NCBI RefSeq assembly: GCF_014699035.1
Contig: NZ_JACXAA010000014.1
Location: 62,001 to 126,000, forward strand
Length of the DNA stretch: 64,000 bases
DNA from: Spirosoma validum
Lineage (GTDB): Bacteria; Bacteroidota; Bacteroidia; Cytophagales; Spirosomataceae
Direction of reading: 5' to 3'
The notes below the pieces were generated by a model, which worked only from the letters and a program-made list of their open reading frames with translations, was not told the origin of the DNA and did no database searches. The position numbers were made by a program, and so were the translations under genes. This document shows positions 44,401 to 52,647 of the stretch, piece after piece (position 1 is the first letter of the stretch; every line of letters starts with the position of its first letter).

Positions 44401-44556
44401 TTACGGCTTTACTGCACGGCTGAAAACCTGCTCACGTTCACTCGGTACCGGGGCGTCGATCCTGAGAAAAGCACCAGCGTGGATGGAGCTGACAACCAGG
44501 ATGACCCGTTCCCACTACTGAAATCGTATTCGTTCGGCCTTAACCTAAGCTTCTAA
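41407..44556 (+). CDS. SusC/RagA-family TonB-dependent transporter of the uronate locus
   Basis: The ATG at 41407 (MCKPLSSKIFLLVLYGCLVF) opens a signal peptide; the frame extends upstream to 41245 through the repeat array and is not used. The 1049-residue protein has a carboxypeptidase-like domain (FTGRVLDEKGTGLPGATVVL), the signature LNEVVVVGYGTQKKENLTGA, a plug with VVDGMPDVDINRIDMNDVAS and GSRASNGVVLITTKNG, then the barrel. It should import oligosaccharides made by the surface lyases. It is the first gene of a plus-strand operon with susD, two lipoproteins, a lyase and a heparinase-type lyase. Confidence 0.95.
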   Translation: MCKPLSSKIFLLVLYGCLVFLLISRNAAGQTVPSGSGQNSSTARQTYKFTGRVLDEKGTGLPGATVVLKNDARSGTTSDADGKFTINVPTGGGTLAVSAIGYLGKEVAITSETTIDVTMAPDIKTLNEVVVVGYGTQKKENLTGAVAAITIDDKISSRTLANVSSGLSGLVPGLSVQQSTGQAGRSGAALIIRGLGTVNNSGPLIVVDGMPDVDINRIDMNDVASISVLKDAASASVYGSRASNGVVLITTKNGSQNKKAQISYTGTYGLSQPTNFYTYFADYPRSLTMHLRASGAGASSTTYRYGTVEEWLSKGLVDPIKYPNTDWWKTILRDNGRIQTHNLSAAGGTDKMNFYLSAGIYDELGVLIEHDYKRYNTRFNLDYKVRDNIKVGIRMDGQWSKQKFANSEGLITYSGTAGYDIRYAIAGILPYNDATNQYGGIMAYGEDAFARNMLSLFQVNHNFRDRQEINANLYGEWTLLPGLTLRGDYGLRYYNQFTKSYSDPTDEWNFQTGLLSRNLVAPSAGISNSTNQGFKTLLQGRATYNKTLFGNHQLSLLAAYTEEYWFNRNLSASRQDRINPLLSEIDAALTTTQAAGGNSDAEGLRSGIGRINYVINDKYLFEANARYDGSSKFLPGFQYGFFPSASAGWRFSEEPFFKRFSSVVSSGKVRASIGKLGNNSGVGRYEQRDIFNLTNYILNGKIVKGFSSAKIINEDFSWEETNVTNLGLDLAFFGGRLTSEIDFYQKLTTGMIRPSSLSSFLSGYNAPRVNIGKLQNRGMEMNLTYRAKVRDANVGATLNMAFNRNKLLEWNEFLGKGYTYLNLPYHFAYSRVSTGIAQSWEDIANAPFQGQYFSPGDILYKDLNGDGQVNDEDRLAQPQFNRDQPLATYGLNLFGNWRGFDLSILWQGASGRKDFWLEPFNQVNVPSTRNAFQDYHWNDTWSLDNRSASLPRLLTGSGGNNQAESTFWLDDFSYLRLKNIQAGYNIPSKYTSRIGVSKLRLYCTAENLLTFTRYRGVDPEKSTSVDGADNQDDPFPLLKSYSFGLNLSF

Positions 44557-44564
44557 TCAAACCG

Positions 44565-44635
44565 ATCAGGTACCACGGGCTTCAGCCCGTTTTGGAATTC
44601 GATAGGAAAACGGGCTGAAGCCTGTGGTACCTGAT
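44565..44635. repeat. REP-like inverted pair between susC and susD
   Basis: The 28-bp arms 44565-44592 and 44608-44635 match with one mismatch. Each contains GGTACC and the small hairpin ACGGGCT-TC-AGCCCGT. It separates susC and susD by 96 nt, unusual because these two genes are usually tightly spaced (18 nt in the sialic acid locus). Confidence 0.85.
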
Positions 44636-44652
44636 TGCTCAGCTTTTTACTC

Positions 44653-46398
44653 ATGAAACGACTGTCTTATTTATACCTTCTGCTGGGTGTGGCGCTGTTT
44701 ACGGTTGCCTGTACGGAAGACCTGCTCGATCAGGTTCCGACCACCCAACTTTCGTCGGATTTATTCTGGAAAACGACCGACGACGCTGTTTTTGCTGTCA
44801 ACGGCGTGTATGACGCCAACCGCACCACCTTCGACCGGGATTATTATTTCGATGGGGCTGGTGAGTTTGTCCACACACGCGGCACCAGCAACAATCAGGG
44901 CTCATTCAGTCCCGGCGCCATTGGATCAGCAACAAACGCGACCACAGGCGGCAACTTTGGCTTTTTGTGGGGTGATTGTTACCGGGCTATCAACCGGGCA
45001 AATTACGTACTAGGGAACATCGGTACGTTACGGGCCAATCTCAAATCGCCCACGGATCTGGCTTTGATGGATCGGCTCGTTGGTGAAGTCCGGTTTCTGC
45101 GTGCCATCAACTATTTCCGGCTGATCGATTTATGGGGCGACGTGCCTTATTTCACCACCAGGCTGAATGGAAATGCTGAAGCCTATTCACTGACCCGGAC
45201 GCCCCGCGCGGTGGTGAAAGATTCGATCATTGCTGATTTGGCCTATGCGGCAAACGTATTACCCGAAACGTACACGGGCGATAATCTGGGTCGGGCGTCT
45301 AAACTGGCCGCCTGGGCCTTTAGTGGAAAAGTGAATCTGTTCTGGGCCTGCTGGATGAAAACGGCGGGAAATGGAGCCGACGCTCAGAAACATTATACAG
45401 CCGCAGCCGCTGATTTCAAGAAGATCATCGACAAAAACATCCCGCTCTTCCGCGGGGGCGAACCCGGTCCGGCCGATAATCCCAACTACTGGCATCTGTT
45501 TCAGTATTTCAACGAATACGATCCCGAAATTATCTTTTCAGTGCAGTTTGGCGGACCTCTGCTCAGCCAGGGCGAGGAACTAATGCGCGATTTTGGCACC
45601 CGTAATACCGGAAACGCCCAGTGTTGGGTAGCACCAACGTACCGTCTGGCTAATCGGTACCAATTGGTCAGCACGGGTGATTTTGCCACACCGCTTGTTC
45701 TCTCCAGAACCACTACGTTGCTCAATAGCGCGACAAATCCCCGATCATACGTTGGGCGTGATTACCGGATGCGGGCAACCATGCTTTGGGATGAACAGAA
45801 GATGCTACGTCTCTCGACGGACGGGTTAACTGTTCAGGACAGCATTCCGTTCCGGTTCGGCAGCCGCGATGGGGTTACATACATTAACTACGACGGTGCT
45901 CCGGCTGGCTACATTTTCCGAAAATGGGTACGGCAAACGGGCGGCATTGGCCGTAGCGACGGCCCGCAGGACATTTACCTGATGCGCCTACCCGACGTGT
46001 GGCTGATGTATGCTGAAGCAGTCAACGAGGTAAACGGAGGACCTACACCCGAACTCTTCACCTTACTCAACCGTATCCGGCGTCGGGGAAATCTGCCTGC
46101 TCTGGTTCAATCCAAATTTTCGACCAAGGCTGATTTTTTCAAGGCCATCGAACAGGAACGTATCGTGGAGCTGGTAGCCGAAGGGCAGCGTTTCTTCGAC
46201 ATTCGGCGCTGGCGCAAAGCGGAAGAGATCTGGCCCGCGCCAGGTGGTCAGGTCCTCTACGACTCGCAGGGAACCCGTATCCGCGATGAGTTTGTTAACG
46301 CACCCGATCGGAACTACCAGCGGTACTACATCTTCCAGATTCCGACCAGTGAGATTGAAGTAAACGCCAAAATTATTCAGAACGACCCCTGGCTTTAA
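44653..46398 (+). CDS. SusD/RagB-family glycan-binding lipoprotein of the uronate locus
   Basis: The ATG at 44653 begins MKRLSYLYLLLGVALFTVAC, a lipoprotein signal with Cys20. The 581-residue product shows SusD features: DLLDQVPTTQLSSDLFWKT at the mature N-terminus, FLRAINYFRLIDLWGDVPYF in the TPR region, YLMRLPDVWLMYAEAVNEVN, and EQERIVELVAEGQRFFDIRR. It is slightly longer than the first SusD here. It probably forms the lid of the SusC encoded upstream and binds uronate-containing oligosaccharides on the surface. Confidence 0.93.
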   Translation: MKRLSYLYLLLGVALFTVACTEDLLDQVPTTQLSSDLFWKTTDDAVFAVNGVYDANRTTFDRDYYFDGAGEFVHTRGTSNNQGSFSPGAIGSATNATTGGNFGFLWGDCYRAINRANYVLGNIGTLRANLKSPTDLALMDRLVGEVRFLRAINYFRLIDLWGDVPYFTTRLNGNAEAYSLTRTPRAVVKDSIIADLAYAANVLPETYTGDNLGRASKLAAWAFSGKVNLFWACWMKTAGNGADAQKHYTAAAADFKKIIDKNIPLFRGGEPGPADNPNYWHLFQYFNEYDPEIIFSVQFGGPLLSQGEELMRDFGTRNTGNAQCWVAPTYRLANRYQLVSTGDFATPLVLSRTTTLLNSATNPRSYVGRDYRMRATMLWDEQKMLRLSTDGLTVQDSIPFRFGSRDGVTYINYDGAPAGYIFRKWVRQTGGIGRSDGPQDIYLMRLPDVWLMYAEAVNEVNGGPTPELFTLLNRIRRRGNLPALVQSKFSTKADFFKAIEQERIVELVAEGQRFFDIRRWRKAEEIWPAPGGQVLYDSQGTRIRDEFVNAPDRNYQRYYIFQIPTSEIEVNAKIIQNDPWL

Positions 46399-46404
46399 TT
46401 GTGC

Positions 46405-46475
46405 GGTCGGGTTTTGAACCCGACCGGCGAGGTTTCTTAAAACCTAATTTACCACCAATACACGAGGTTTTGAAC
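46405..46475. repeat. Row of three degenerate REP-type hairpins after susD
   Basis: GGTCGGGTT-TTG-AACCCGACC (46405-46425) is perfect; AGGTTT-CTTA-AAACCT (46430-46445) and GGTT-TTG-AACC (about 46465-46475) follow. They resemble decayed copies of the palindrome family seen elsewhere and fill most of the 119-nt gap. Confidence 0.65.
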
Positions 46476-46517
46476 CGCTCGGGCGGCCCCGCTGACATCA
46501 CTAAAAAATACAAAAAC

Positions 46518-46913
46518 ATGAAAACAACGATTCTTCATAAATTCTTTGGATTCCTGGCCATCATCGGTCTGCTTTCCTGTAGTAAAGACCCCGTCGATGA
46601 GTCTGGTTTGCTGATAACAGGCCGGTCGCAGTGTTTCATGACGTTTTTCGACCTGCTGGGATCTGACCATCGCACCGTATTGGTAAGTGGCCAGACGGTC
46701 ATCGACACAACGAACCTGACGGTTACTGCTGTCGCAAGATATGGTACGTATATGCAGCGCGTGAAGCCTTATTGCAGCGTCGTCACGGATGCCATCGTTG
46801 AGCCGACCATGGGCATCTGGACCGACTATTCGCAGCCTCAGAAATACACCGTTGTATCGGGCAATCGCCAGGTTCGTAAAACGTACACAGTCACTGTAAC
46901 GGTTCAGAAATAA
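46518..46913 (+). CDS. Small DUF5018-like surface lipoprotein
   Basis: I start at ATG 46518 (MKTTILHKFFGFLAIIGLLSC), a lipoprotein signal; the in-frame extension to 46401 runs through the hairpins. The 131-residue product contains VSGQTVIDTTNLTVTAVARY and MGIWTDYSQPQKYTVVSGNR, then TYTVTV, a beta-sandwich pattern I associate with DUF5018 proteins found after susD genes. It may help bind glycan on the surface. Its place between susD and a second lipoprotein supports a locus-specific role. Confidence 0.7.
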   Translation: MKTTILHKFFGFLAIIGLLSCSKDPVDESGLLITGRSQCFMTFFDLLGSDHRTVLVSGQTVIDTTNLTVTAVARYGTYMQRVKPYCSVVTDAIVEPTMGIWTDYSQPQKYTVVSGNRQVRKTYTVTVTVQK

Positions 46914-46934
46914 CCCATAACCCTATCGCTGATT

Positions 46935-47924
46935 ATGAAAACGATAACACATTCTGTGCTGCCGGTTCTGGGAATTCTTTTCCTGACGCTGGGTTGCCAG
47001 ACGAAGGACCCCGCACCGGATACGTTAAAAAACGATTTGCTCAAGAAAACGACCGGCCCCGCCGTCGTGGGCGATCGAATTGAGTTTGCCTACGCCATCG
47101 GCACCACGGAAGGCGACCTGAGAAACGTACGCGCCGAAGCGTCGATTCCAGGAACAACCGGAACCGGATTCAGCCGTTTTTCCTGGTACACTAACCGTAA
47201 TACAGGCGTTGATCAACCCGTACAGACAGCCGCCGATACGGTAACGAACGGAGCCGTTTCGACTGCTAACATCATCGACCAAGCCACGAATAAAGCCATT
47301 ACGTTACGGTACTTTTATTACCCAACCGACGAAGCCAAAGGCAAGGATGTGTCCTTCCGGTTCAGCGGTACGTCCTCAACGGGTAAGGAAGTCAGCTTTC
47401 AGTCGCCTGCTTACCGGGTTAGTAGTATGGACATGAAACGGTCACTCGCTCTTGTCGACGGGGCCAAAGCCTACGTATCGATTGCCGACATGGCCGTGTA
47501 TACCAAAGCGGAAGTCGAGCAAAACAACTTGGCGAACAAGATCGACTTTGTCTACATTTACCGGGCCACGCTGGGTGCGTATGCGTTCGGTCACGCGTTG
47601 GTGGCACCTTCCAATCCCGATTATTTGAAGGACGTAACGCTACCAACCGGTCTGGCAAAACCCCGCACGGCGATCGACAAGCGCGTCGACGTGAAGGACG
47701 CTCAACTGCGCGGTACGACTGGCTTCGATGTGTATATCGACGATATTGACCTGCAACAAGCGACCTTTCCCAATACGGCTGATTATGCCTATGGGTTGAC
47801 GGCCGATCAGGGCGCGTTCGTCAAAACCGCCGATGGTGCCTACGCAGCTTATATCTATGTCAATTCGGTCAATAACACAACGAAGTCAATGACCGTCAGC
47901 ATCAAGCGACTAAAGCTGAATTAA
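46935..47924 (+). CDS. Surface lipoprotein of the uronate locus, DUF4466-like
   Basis: The 329-residue product begins MKTITHSVLPVLGILFLTLGC, a lipoprotein signal with Cys21. The mature protein is beta-rich: an N-terminal sandwich (AVVGDRIEFAYAIGTTEGDL, TLRYFYYPTDEAKGKDVSF) and a C-terminal part with KIDFVYIYRATLGAYAFGHA, TTGFDVYIDDIDLQQATFPN and KSMTVSIKRLKLN. This fits proteins called DUF4466 that often occupy the surface glycan-binding position in such loci. It starts 21 nt after the previous lipoprotein. Binding specificity is unknown. Confidence 0.65.
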   Translation: MKTITHSVLPVLGILFLTLGCQTKDPAPDTLKNDLLKKTTGPAVVGDRIEFAYAIGTTEGDLRNVRAEASIPGTTGTGFSRFSWYTNRNTGVDQPVQTAADTVTNGAVSTANIIDQATNKAITLRYFYYPTDEAKGKDVSFRFSGTSSTGKEVSFQSPAYRVSSMDMKRSLALVDGAKAYVSIADMAVYTKAEVEQNNLANKIDFVYIYRATLGAYAFGHALVAPSNPDYLKDVTLPTGLAKPRTAIDKRVDVKDAQLRGTTGFDVYIDDIDLQQATFPNTADYAYGLTADQGAFVKTADGAYAAYIYVNSVNNTTKSMTVSIKRLKLN

Positions 47925-47932
47925 CAGTCAAG

Positions 47933-47985
47933 GTTCGGCCAGTGCGGTAGTCTCCAGACTGGAGCGCCAGCCCGGTACGCCGAAC
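47933..47985. repeat. GTAG-type REP element before the lyase gene
   Basis: GTAG at 47947-47950 is followed by the hairpin CTCCAG-A-CTGGAG (47952-47964). The outer arms GTTCGGC (47933-47939) and GCCGAAC (47979-47985) enclose it. It fills the 78-nt gap. Confidence 0.65.
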
Positions 47986-48002
47986 TGTAAGCTTATCAAC
48001 CC

Positions 48003-49205
48003 ATGCACAAACTCTCCGCCATCGGATTCCTGCTTTGTACGTTGCTCATTGCTAATACGCTGGCGCAATCCATCCAGGAACCGCCTGTATTTCTGAATGC
48101 AAAGCTGCTGAAAGCCAACAAAGAGCAAATTCAAAAAGGCAATCATACGCTGGTAACGGCGCAAAAAAGTCTACTGGCAAAGGCCGATCAGACGCTAACA
48201 AAGGAAACGTATTCCGTTACGTCGAAAAGCAAAACACCCCCCAGTGGCGACAAGCACGACTACATGAGCGTGGGACCGTATTGGTGGCCAGATTCGACAA
48301 AAGCCAATGGTTTGCCGTATATCCGGAAAGATGGTCAGGTCAATCCCGAACGTTTCTCTATCAAAGATTCGGATTACATCAGTGCGTTGTGTAACGACGT
48401 AGAACTGCTGGCCGTCGCTTATTATTTCTCCGACGACGAGAAATACGCCCGTCGCGCGGCAGAGTTACTACGTGTCTGGTTTCTGAATTCCGAAACAAAG
48501 ATGAATCCGAACCTGAATTATGGGCAGGCGATTCCAGGAATCACCGACGGGCGGGGCATTGGCCTGATTGATACGCGGGCGCTGGCGAAACTGGTCAATG
48601 CCGTTCAGTTGCTTAAAGGTTCGAAAGCCTGGCCACAGACGGATCATGTGGCGTTGCAAGGTTGGTTTCGTCAATTTTTGGCCTGGATGCAAACGAGTCC
48701 GGTCGGCAAAGATGAAGAAGACGAGCACAACAATCACGGTACGTATTACGACGTTCAGGCGGTTGCCTTTGCGTTGTTTCTCGGTGATACTGCGCTGGCA
48801 AAACAGATTCTGGAGCAAAAGACGACAAAGCGAATTCAGAGTCAGTTGAACGAAGACGGTAGTCAGCCGCATGAACTGGCCCGCACCGTCTCCTGGGGGT
48901 ATTCGGTCATGAATCTGAAAGGCTTTTTTATTCTGGCCCAGTTAGCCGAAAATGTACAAACGGATTTGTGGCGCTACGTAACACCCGACGGAAAAAGCAT
49001 TGAAAAGGCATTTCTCTGGATGGTTCCGTATGCCGAAGGCAAAAAAACATGGGAGCATAAGCAGATCAAAGCCCTGCATACCGACGATTTCAGTCCGCTC
49101 GAAACGGTGGCTATTTCGAAATACAAACCGACAGATTTGCCAGCACTAACGCAGTATAAGCATTCGGACAACAGTCTTTTTGTTCTAACGAATACATTAT
49201 TCTAG
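48003..49205 (+). CDS. Alginate-lyase-family (PF05426/PL38-like) polysaccharide lyase
   Basis: The 400-residue paralogue of the lyase at 39909 has a signal peptide (to about residue 22) and the same signatures: VGPYWWPDSTKANGLPYIRK (90-109), NYGQAIPGITDGRGIGLID (172-190), and HNNHGTYYDVQAVAFA with Asn243/Asn244 and His245. These enzymes break uronate polymers by beta-elimination, leaving the unsaturated ends that GH88 removes. The sequences differ enough to suggest different chain-end or linkage preference. The stop codon TAG lies within the left arm of the following palindrome. Confidence 0.85.
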   Translation: MHKLSAIGFLLCTLLIANTLAQSIQEPPVFLNAKLLKANKEQIQKGNHTLVTAQKSLLAKADQTLTKETYSVTSKSKTPPSGDKHDYMSVGPYWWPDSTKANGLPYIRKDGQVNPERFSIKDSDYISALCNDVELLAVAYYFSDDEKYARRAAELLRVWFLNSETKMNPNLNYGQAIPGITDGRGIGLIDTRALAKLVNAVQLLKGSKAWPQTDHVALQGWFRQFLAWMQTSPVGKDEEDEHNNHGTYYDVQAVAFALFLGDTALAKQILEQKTTKRIQSQLNEDGSQPHELARTVSWGYSVMNLKGFFILAQLAENVQTDLWRYVTPDGKSIEKAFLWMVPYAEGKKTWEHKQIKALHTDDFSPLETVAISKYKPTDLPALTQYKHSDNSLFVLTNTLF

Positions 49206-49267
49206 GTACCACGGGTTTTAACCCGTTCTTAGGCCAATCGCTGGACGGGTTAAAACCCGTGGTACCT
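49204..49267. repeat. REP-like inverted pair overlapping the lyase stop codon
   Basis: Perfect 23-bp arms, 49204-49226 and 49245-49267, with GGTACC followed by ACGGGTT-TT-AACCCGT. The lyase stop codon (49203-49205) supplies the first two bases of the left arm. The heparinase-type gene starts 24 nt after the right arm. Confidence 0.85.
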
Positions 49268-49291
49268 TTCCTCACCCACTGGTCTCACATT

Positions 49292-51241
49292 ATGAAAACC
49301 GTTTTCGCTCTGGTACTGACCATTTTTATCGGCCTCTCGGCTTTTGCTCAGAATCAGAATCTGCTGAGTGGTAAATTTTCAAATGACGCGCTCAAAAAAG
49401 TACTGATTCCGCAAGCGCAATGGACGCCTTTTCCGAAACGGGACGATCGGGCCGGATGGGCCAAAGCTGATCCGGAAATGATGAAAGCCTACGTAAAAAA
49501 GGCGGAATCGTTTTTGACGTATCAATGGCCGGGCGTTCCGGCAACCAAATCGCTGCTGATCGAACGTACTGGTGACCGCGATCAATATCAGGCCGTTAGT
49601 TTTCAAAAGCGGGAAGTGCTGGGGACGTTGCTATTGGGAGAAATTGCCGAAAACAAAGGACGATTTATCGACCAGATCATCGACGGCGTCTGGTCAATCT
49701 GTGAAGAATCGTTCTGGGGCGCATCGGCGCATCTGCCGAAGGGAAAAGCATACATGGGTTTAGTCGATGTATCGCAACCGTTTGTCGATTTGTTTGCAGC
49801 CGAGACCGCTACGTATCTGGCCTGGGTCGATTATTACGTGGGGGATAAGCTGGATGCCGTTTCGCCACAGGTTCGCAAACGGATTTATAACGAAACCAAC
49901 TACCGGGTTTTTCAGCCACTGATGACCAAACCACACGGCTGGATGACGAAAAATTCAAACGGCCGTCCACCGAATAACTGGAATCCCTGGATTGGCTCTA
50001 ACTGGTTAAACGCCATTCTACTGCTGGAAAAAGACGACGACAAACGAGCGGCCTCCGTGGCGAAACTCCTGAGCGTGCTGGACGAGTTTCTCAACCCGTA
50101 TCCACAGGACGGTGGCTGCGATGAAGGGCCGAGTTACTGGGGCGCAGCAGCCGCTTCGCTCTACGACAACATTGCCATGCTGAACACGGCCAGCAACAAC
50201 GCGTTTCAATACGTCTACGCCGACGAAAAATTCCGCAACATGGGCCGGTTTATTTATCGCGCTCAGATTAGCGAGAAGTATTTCCTGAACTTCGCCGATG
50301 CCGATCCGCAACCCGGTATGGCCGCTACGATGATTTATCGATACGGAAAAGCCATTAACGACCCCGACATGATGAAGTTTGGTGCGTTTTACCGCAAGCC
50401 CGAAGACGGTTCGATTGGACGATTCCATTATTTCCGGAACTTCTATTCGCTGTTTATGCAGGAGGAATTCCAGAAAGCTCCACAAGGATTACCGTTACCC
50501 AAAAATGTCTGGCTGCCCGATCTTCAGGTCTTTGCCGCCCGCGACCAGGCCGGAACAACCAAGGGCTTCTACGTAGCCGCCAAAGGAGGGCATAACGATG
50601 AAAGCCATAACCACAACGATGTCGGCAACTACGTCGTCTACTATGATGGTCAGCCGCTCTTGATCGACGTAGGTCGAGGAACATATACCGCCAAAACGTT
50701 CAGTAGCAAGCGGTACGACATCTGGTACAACTGTTCGGATTACCACAATCTGCCGACCATCAACGGGCAGAATCAGCCGCCCGGCATGACCTATAAAGCC
50801 AGTAACGTATCGTATAAAGCAGATGACGCAGCTACGCAGTTTGCCGTCGATATTGCGCAGGCGTATTCAAAAGAAGCTGGCGTAAAAAACTGGCAACGTA
50901 CCGTGCGTCTGAATCGGGGTAAGAGCGTTCAGATCAGCGACGTATTTAACCTTCAATCGGCGAATACGCTAACGCAGCACCTCATGACATGCTATCCTGC
51001 TGAAGTCGGGAATCCGGGCGAACTGATCATTCATTACAAGCCTGCCACAGGTGAGGCTCACGACTTTGTTGTTCAATACAATCCTAAACAGCTGCAGCCG
51101 GTTGTCGAGAAAGTAAAGCTGGAAAATGCCGAGGACAAAGGCATCATTACTAAATGGGGCGACACGATTTACCGCATCAATTTCACTACGTTGACCCCTA
51201 AGATGTCTGATAAACAGAGTTTTACGATTATGCGTAAGTGA
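49292..51241 (+). CDS. Heparinase II/III-family polysaccharide lyase
   Basis: I start at ATG 49292 (MKTVFALVLTIFIGLSAFAQ), a signal peptide; the extension to 49259 is inside the palindrome. The 649-residue protein has an alpha/alpha toroid with NWNPWIGSNWLNAILLLEKD and CDEGPSYWG, then a beta-sandwich with the family motif GGHNDESHNHNDVGNYVVYY and LLIDVGRGTYT. Histidines there bind metal or substrate as in PL12/PL17/PL21 lyases; a tyrosine in the toroid is the usual catalytic acid. It probably acts on oligouronides (oligoalginate lyases of PL17 share this fold). It ends the plus-strand operon. Confidence 0.88.
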   Translation: MKTVFALVLTIFIGLSAFAQNQNLLSGKFSNDALKKVLIPQAQWTPFPKRDDRAGWAKADPEMMKAYVKKAESFLTYQWPGVPATKSLLIERTGDRDQYQAVSFQKREVLGTLLLGEIAENKGRFIDQIIDGVWSICEESFWGASAHLPKGKAYMGLVDVSQPFVDLFAAETATYLAWVDYYVGDKLDAVSPQVRKRIYNETNYRVFQPLMTKPHGWMTKNSNGRPPNNWNPWIGSNWLNAILLLEKDDDKRAASVAKLLSVLDEFLNPYPQDGGCDEGPSYWGAAAASLYDNIAMLNTASNNAFQYVYADEKFRNMGRFIYRAQISEKYFLNFADADPQPGMAATMIYRYGKAINDPDMMKFGAFYRKPEDGSIGRFHYFRNFYSLFMQEEFQKAPQGLPLPKNVWLPDLQVFAARDQAGTTKGFYVAAKGGHNDESHNHNDVGNYVVYYDGQPLLIDVGRGTYTAKTFSSKRYDIWYNCSDYHNLPTINGQNQPPGMTYKASNVSYKADDAATQFAVDIAQAYSKEAGVKNWQRTVRLNRGKSVQISDVFNLQSANTLTQHLMTCYPAEVGNPGELIIHYKPATGEAHDFVVQYNPKQLQPVVEKVKLENAEDKGIITKWGDTIYRINFTTLTPKMSDKQSFTIMRK

Positions 51242-51293
51242 CTATAGCTGTATCCACGGGCTACGTTTAACTTCAGCCAGTGAATACAACCTA

Positions 51294-52364
51294 CTACTCC
51301 ATCAGCGATTGATAGAGGGCTAAATAGTGTTGAGCGCTTTTATTCCAGTCGAACCGGGCAGCATTTTGTATGATCTGTTCCTGACTTACTGTGGTTCCGT
51401 ATGCCCTCATGCCCTGTTGGTATACTTCCTGGATTGTACTGGCTTCAAAATCAGGAAAGTAAAAAGCTGCGCTACCGCCAACTTCGGGCAACGAAGTGAG
51501 TGTGGACAGAAAAACCGGTTTGCCAAACTGCATCGCTTCGATAACGGGGAGGCCAAAGCCTTCGGCCAGAGACGGATGCACAAGCGCTTTGCAATGCCGC
51601 AAGTACCACACCTTATCCGACTCGGAAACCCTCCCGAGCAAATGCATGCGTTCCTGAACGCCCATTTTTTGGGCTGATTGCTCCATCCGGGCCACGTAGT
51701 CTGGATCGTCCTGATGGCCGATAACGATCAGCTCCAGGTCTGGATTATCCTGCAAGAGGGGCAGCAACACGTGAAAATTCTTCTTCTGGTTCAGATAGCC
51801 GATGCCCAGCAGAAACTCTCGTTTAGGTTTGTAAGCCACTACGTCACCAATCGCATCGGGTAGTTTATTCTGTCCGTTATAGATGACCTGGATAGGCTTA
51901 TCCCCTACCGAACAATGGGTCAGTACGTCGTTTTTGGTAAATTCAGAGATGCAAACGACAGCATCGCTCTGGTCAATCAGCGATTGCGTATGCGCGAGGC
52001 TTTTTTGCTGAACGGCTTCCGGTTTACCTTCGTGCAGTACGTTCAGGTCGTGTACCGTGAGGACAACCTTTAGCTTTGGAAATCGTTTTTTATTCGGCAA
52101 AATCCGCCCGGACTGAAACGGAGCGTGCCATATCCGGCAGTCCATCAGAAAGGGTTGAATAAATTTATGCCATTTCCGTTCTATTAAATGATACGGCTCG
52201 GGACTGAGAATCAGTTTCTTTCTGGGAGGCAGGTACATCTGCATCAACGGTTGGTGCTCGTCTGCCAGTAACTGGTTGATGGCTTCCCCCAGATTCTGGC
52301 AGTAATAATACAAGCCAGTGTGCGGGAATTTCATCAAATTGCAATCAAAAATTATTCGGGACAT
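51294..52364 (-). CDS. GT4-family glycosyltransferase
   Basis: The likely start is ATG 52364 (MSRIIFDCNLMKFPHTGLYY), seven codons inside the longest frame. The 356-residue protein has the GT-B fold: an N-terminal domain with VVLTVHDLNVLHEG and DAVVCISEFTKNDVL, and a C-terminal nucleotide-sugar domain with FLLGIGYLNQKKNFHVLLPL and HPSLAEGFGLPVIEAMQFGK, which contains the E-x7-E motif. It transfers a sugar from a nucleotide donor in the cytoplasm. A close paralogue is divergent at 52648. Both probably build a cell surface glycan with the ABC exporter nearby. Confidence 0.9.
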   Translation of the reverse strand: MSRIIFDCNLMKFPHTGLYYYCQNLGEAINQLLADEHQPLMQMYLPPRKKLILSPEPYHLIERKWHKFIQPFLMDCRIWHAPFQSGRILPNKKRFPKLKVVLTVHDLNVLHEGKPEAVQQKSLAHTQSLIDQSDAVVCISEFTKNDVLTHCSVGDKPIQVIYNGQNKLPDAIGDVVAYKPKREFLLGIGYLNQKKNFHVLLPLLQDNPDLELIVIGHQDDPDYVARMEQSAQKMGVQERMHLLGRVSESDKVWYLRHCKALVHPSLAEGFGLPVIEAMQFGKPVFLSTLTSLPEVGGSAAFYFPDFEASTIQEVYQQGMRAYGTTVSQEQIIQNAARFDWNKSAQHYLALYQSLME

Positions 52365-52647
52365 AAGTCTATAGAGAGAAACCAAGTCACTAAAATTTGA
52401 TTTTTTTAATTTTATGCAACATTAGCCTCCATTCGTGGGTATTATTTGTTAAATGTTAGTCATCATTCCATCCCTTACTCTTCCATTCGGGTCAATTATA
52501 GGAGTAGTTCTGTTACAAACACAGTGGCCAGGTGTGCCGTATCAATATGGCCGCTTGCTATTTATATCCAATAAGAATAACATCTTTGTTGGTCCTGTGT
52601 TTTTATGCTAATCAACCTGTTAAACAACCTTGTGAGGTCCTTATACT

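Noticed and set aside
12935..49267. Possible CRISPR array from the repeated palindromes
   Set aside because: The palindromes are kilobases apart, have different cores, and there are no regular spacers or cas genes.
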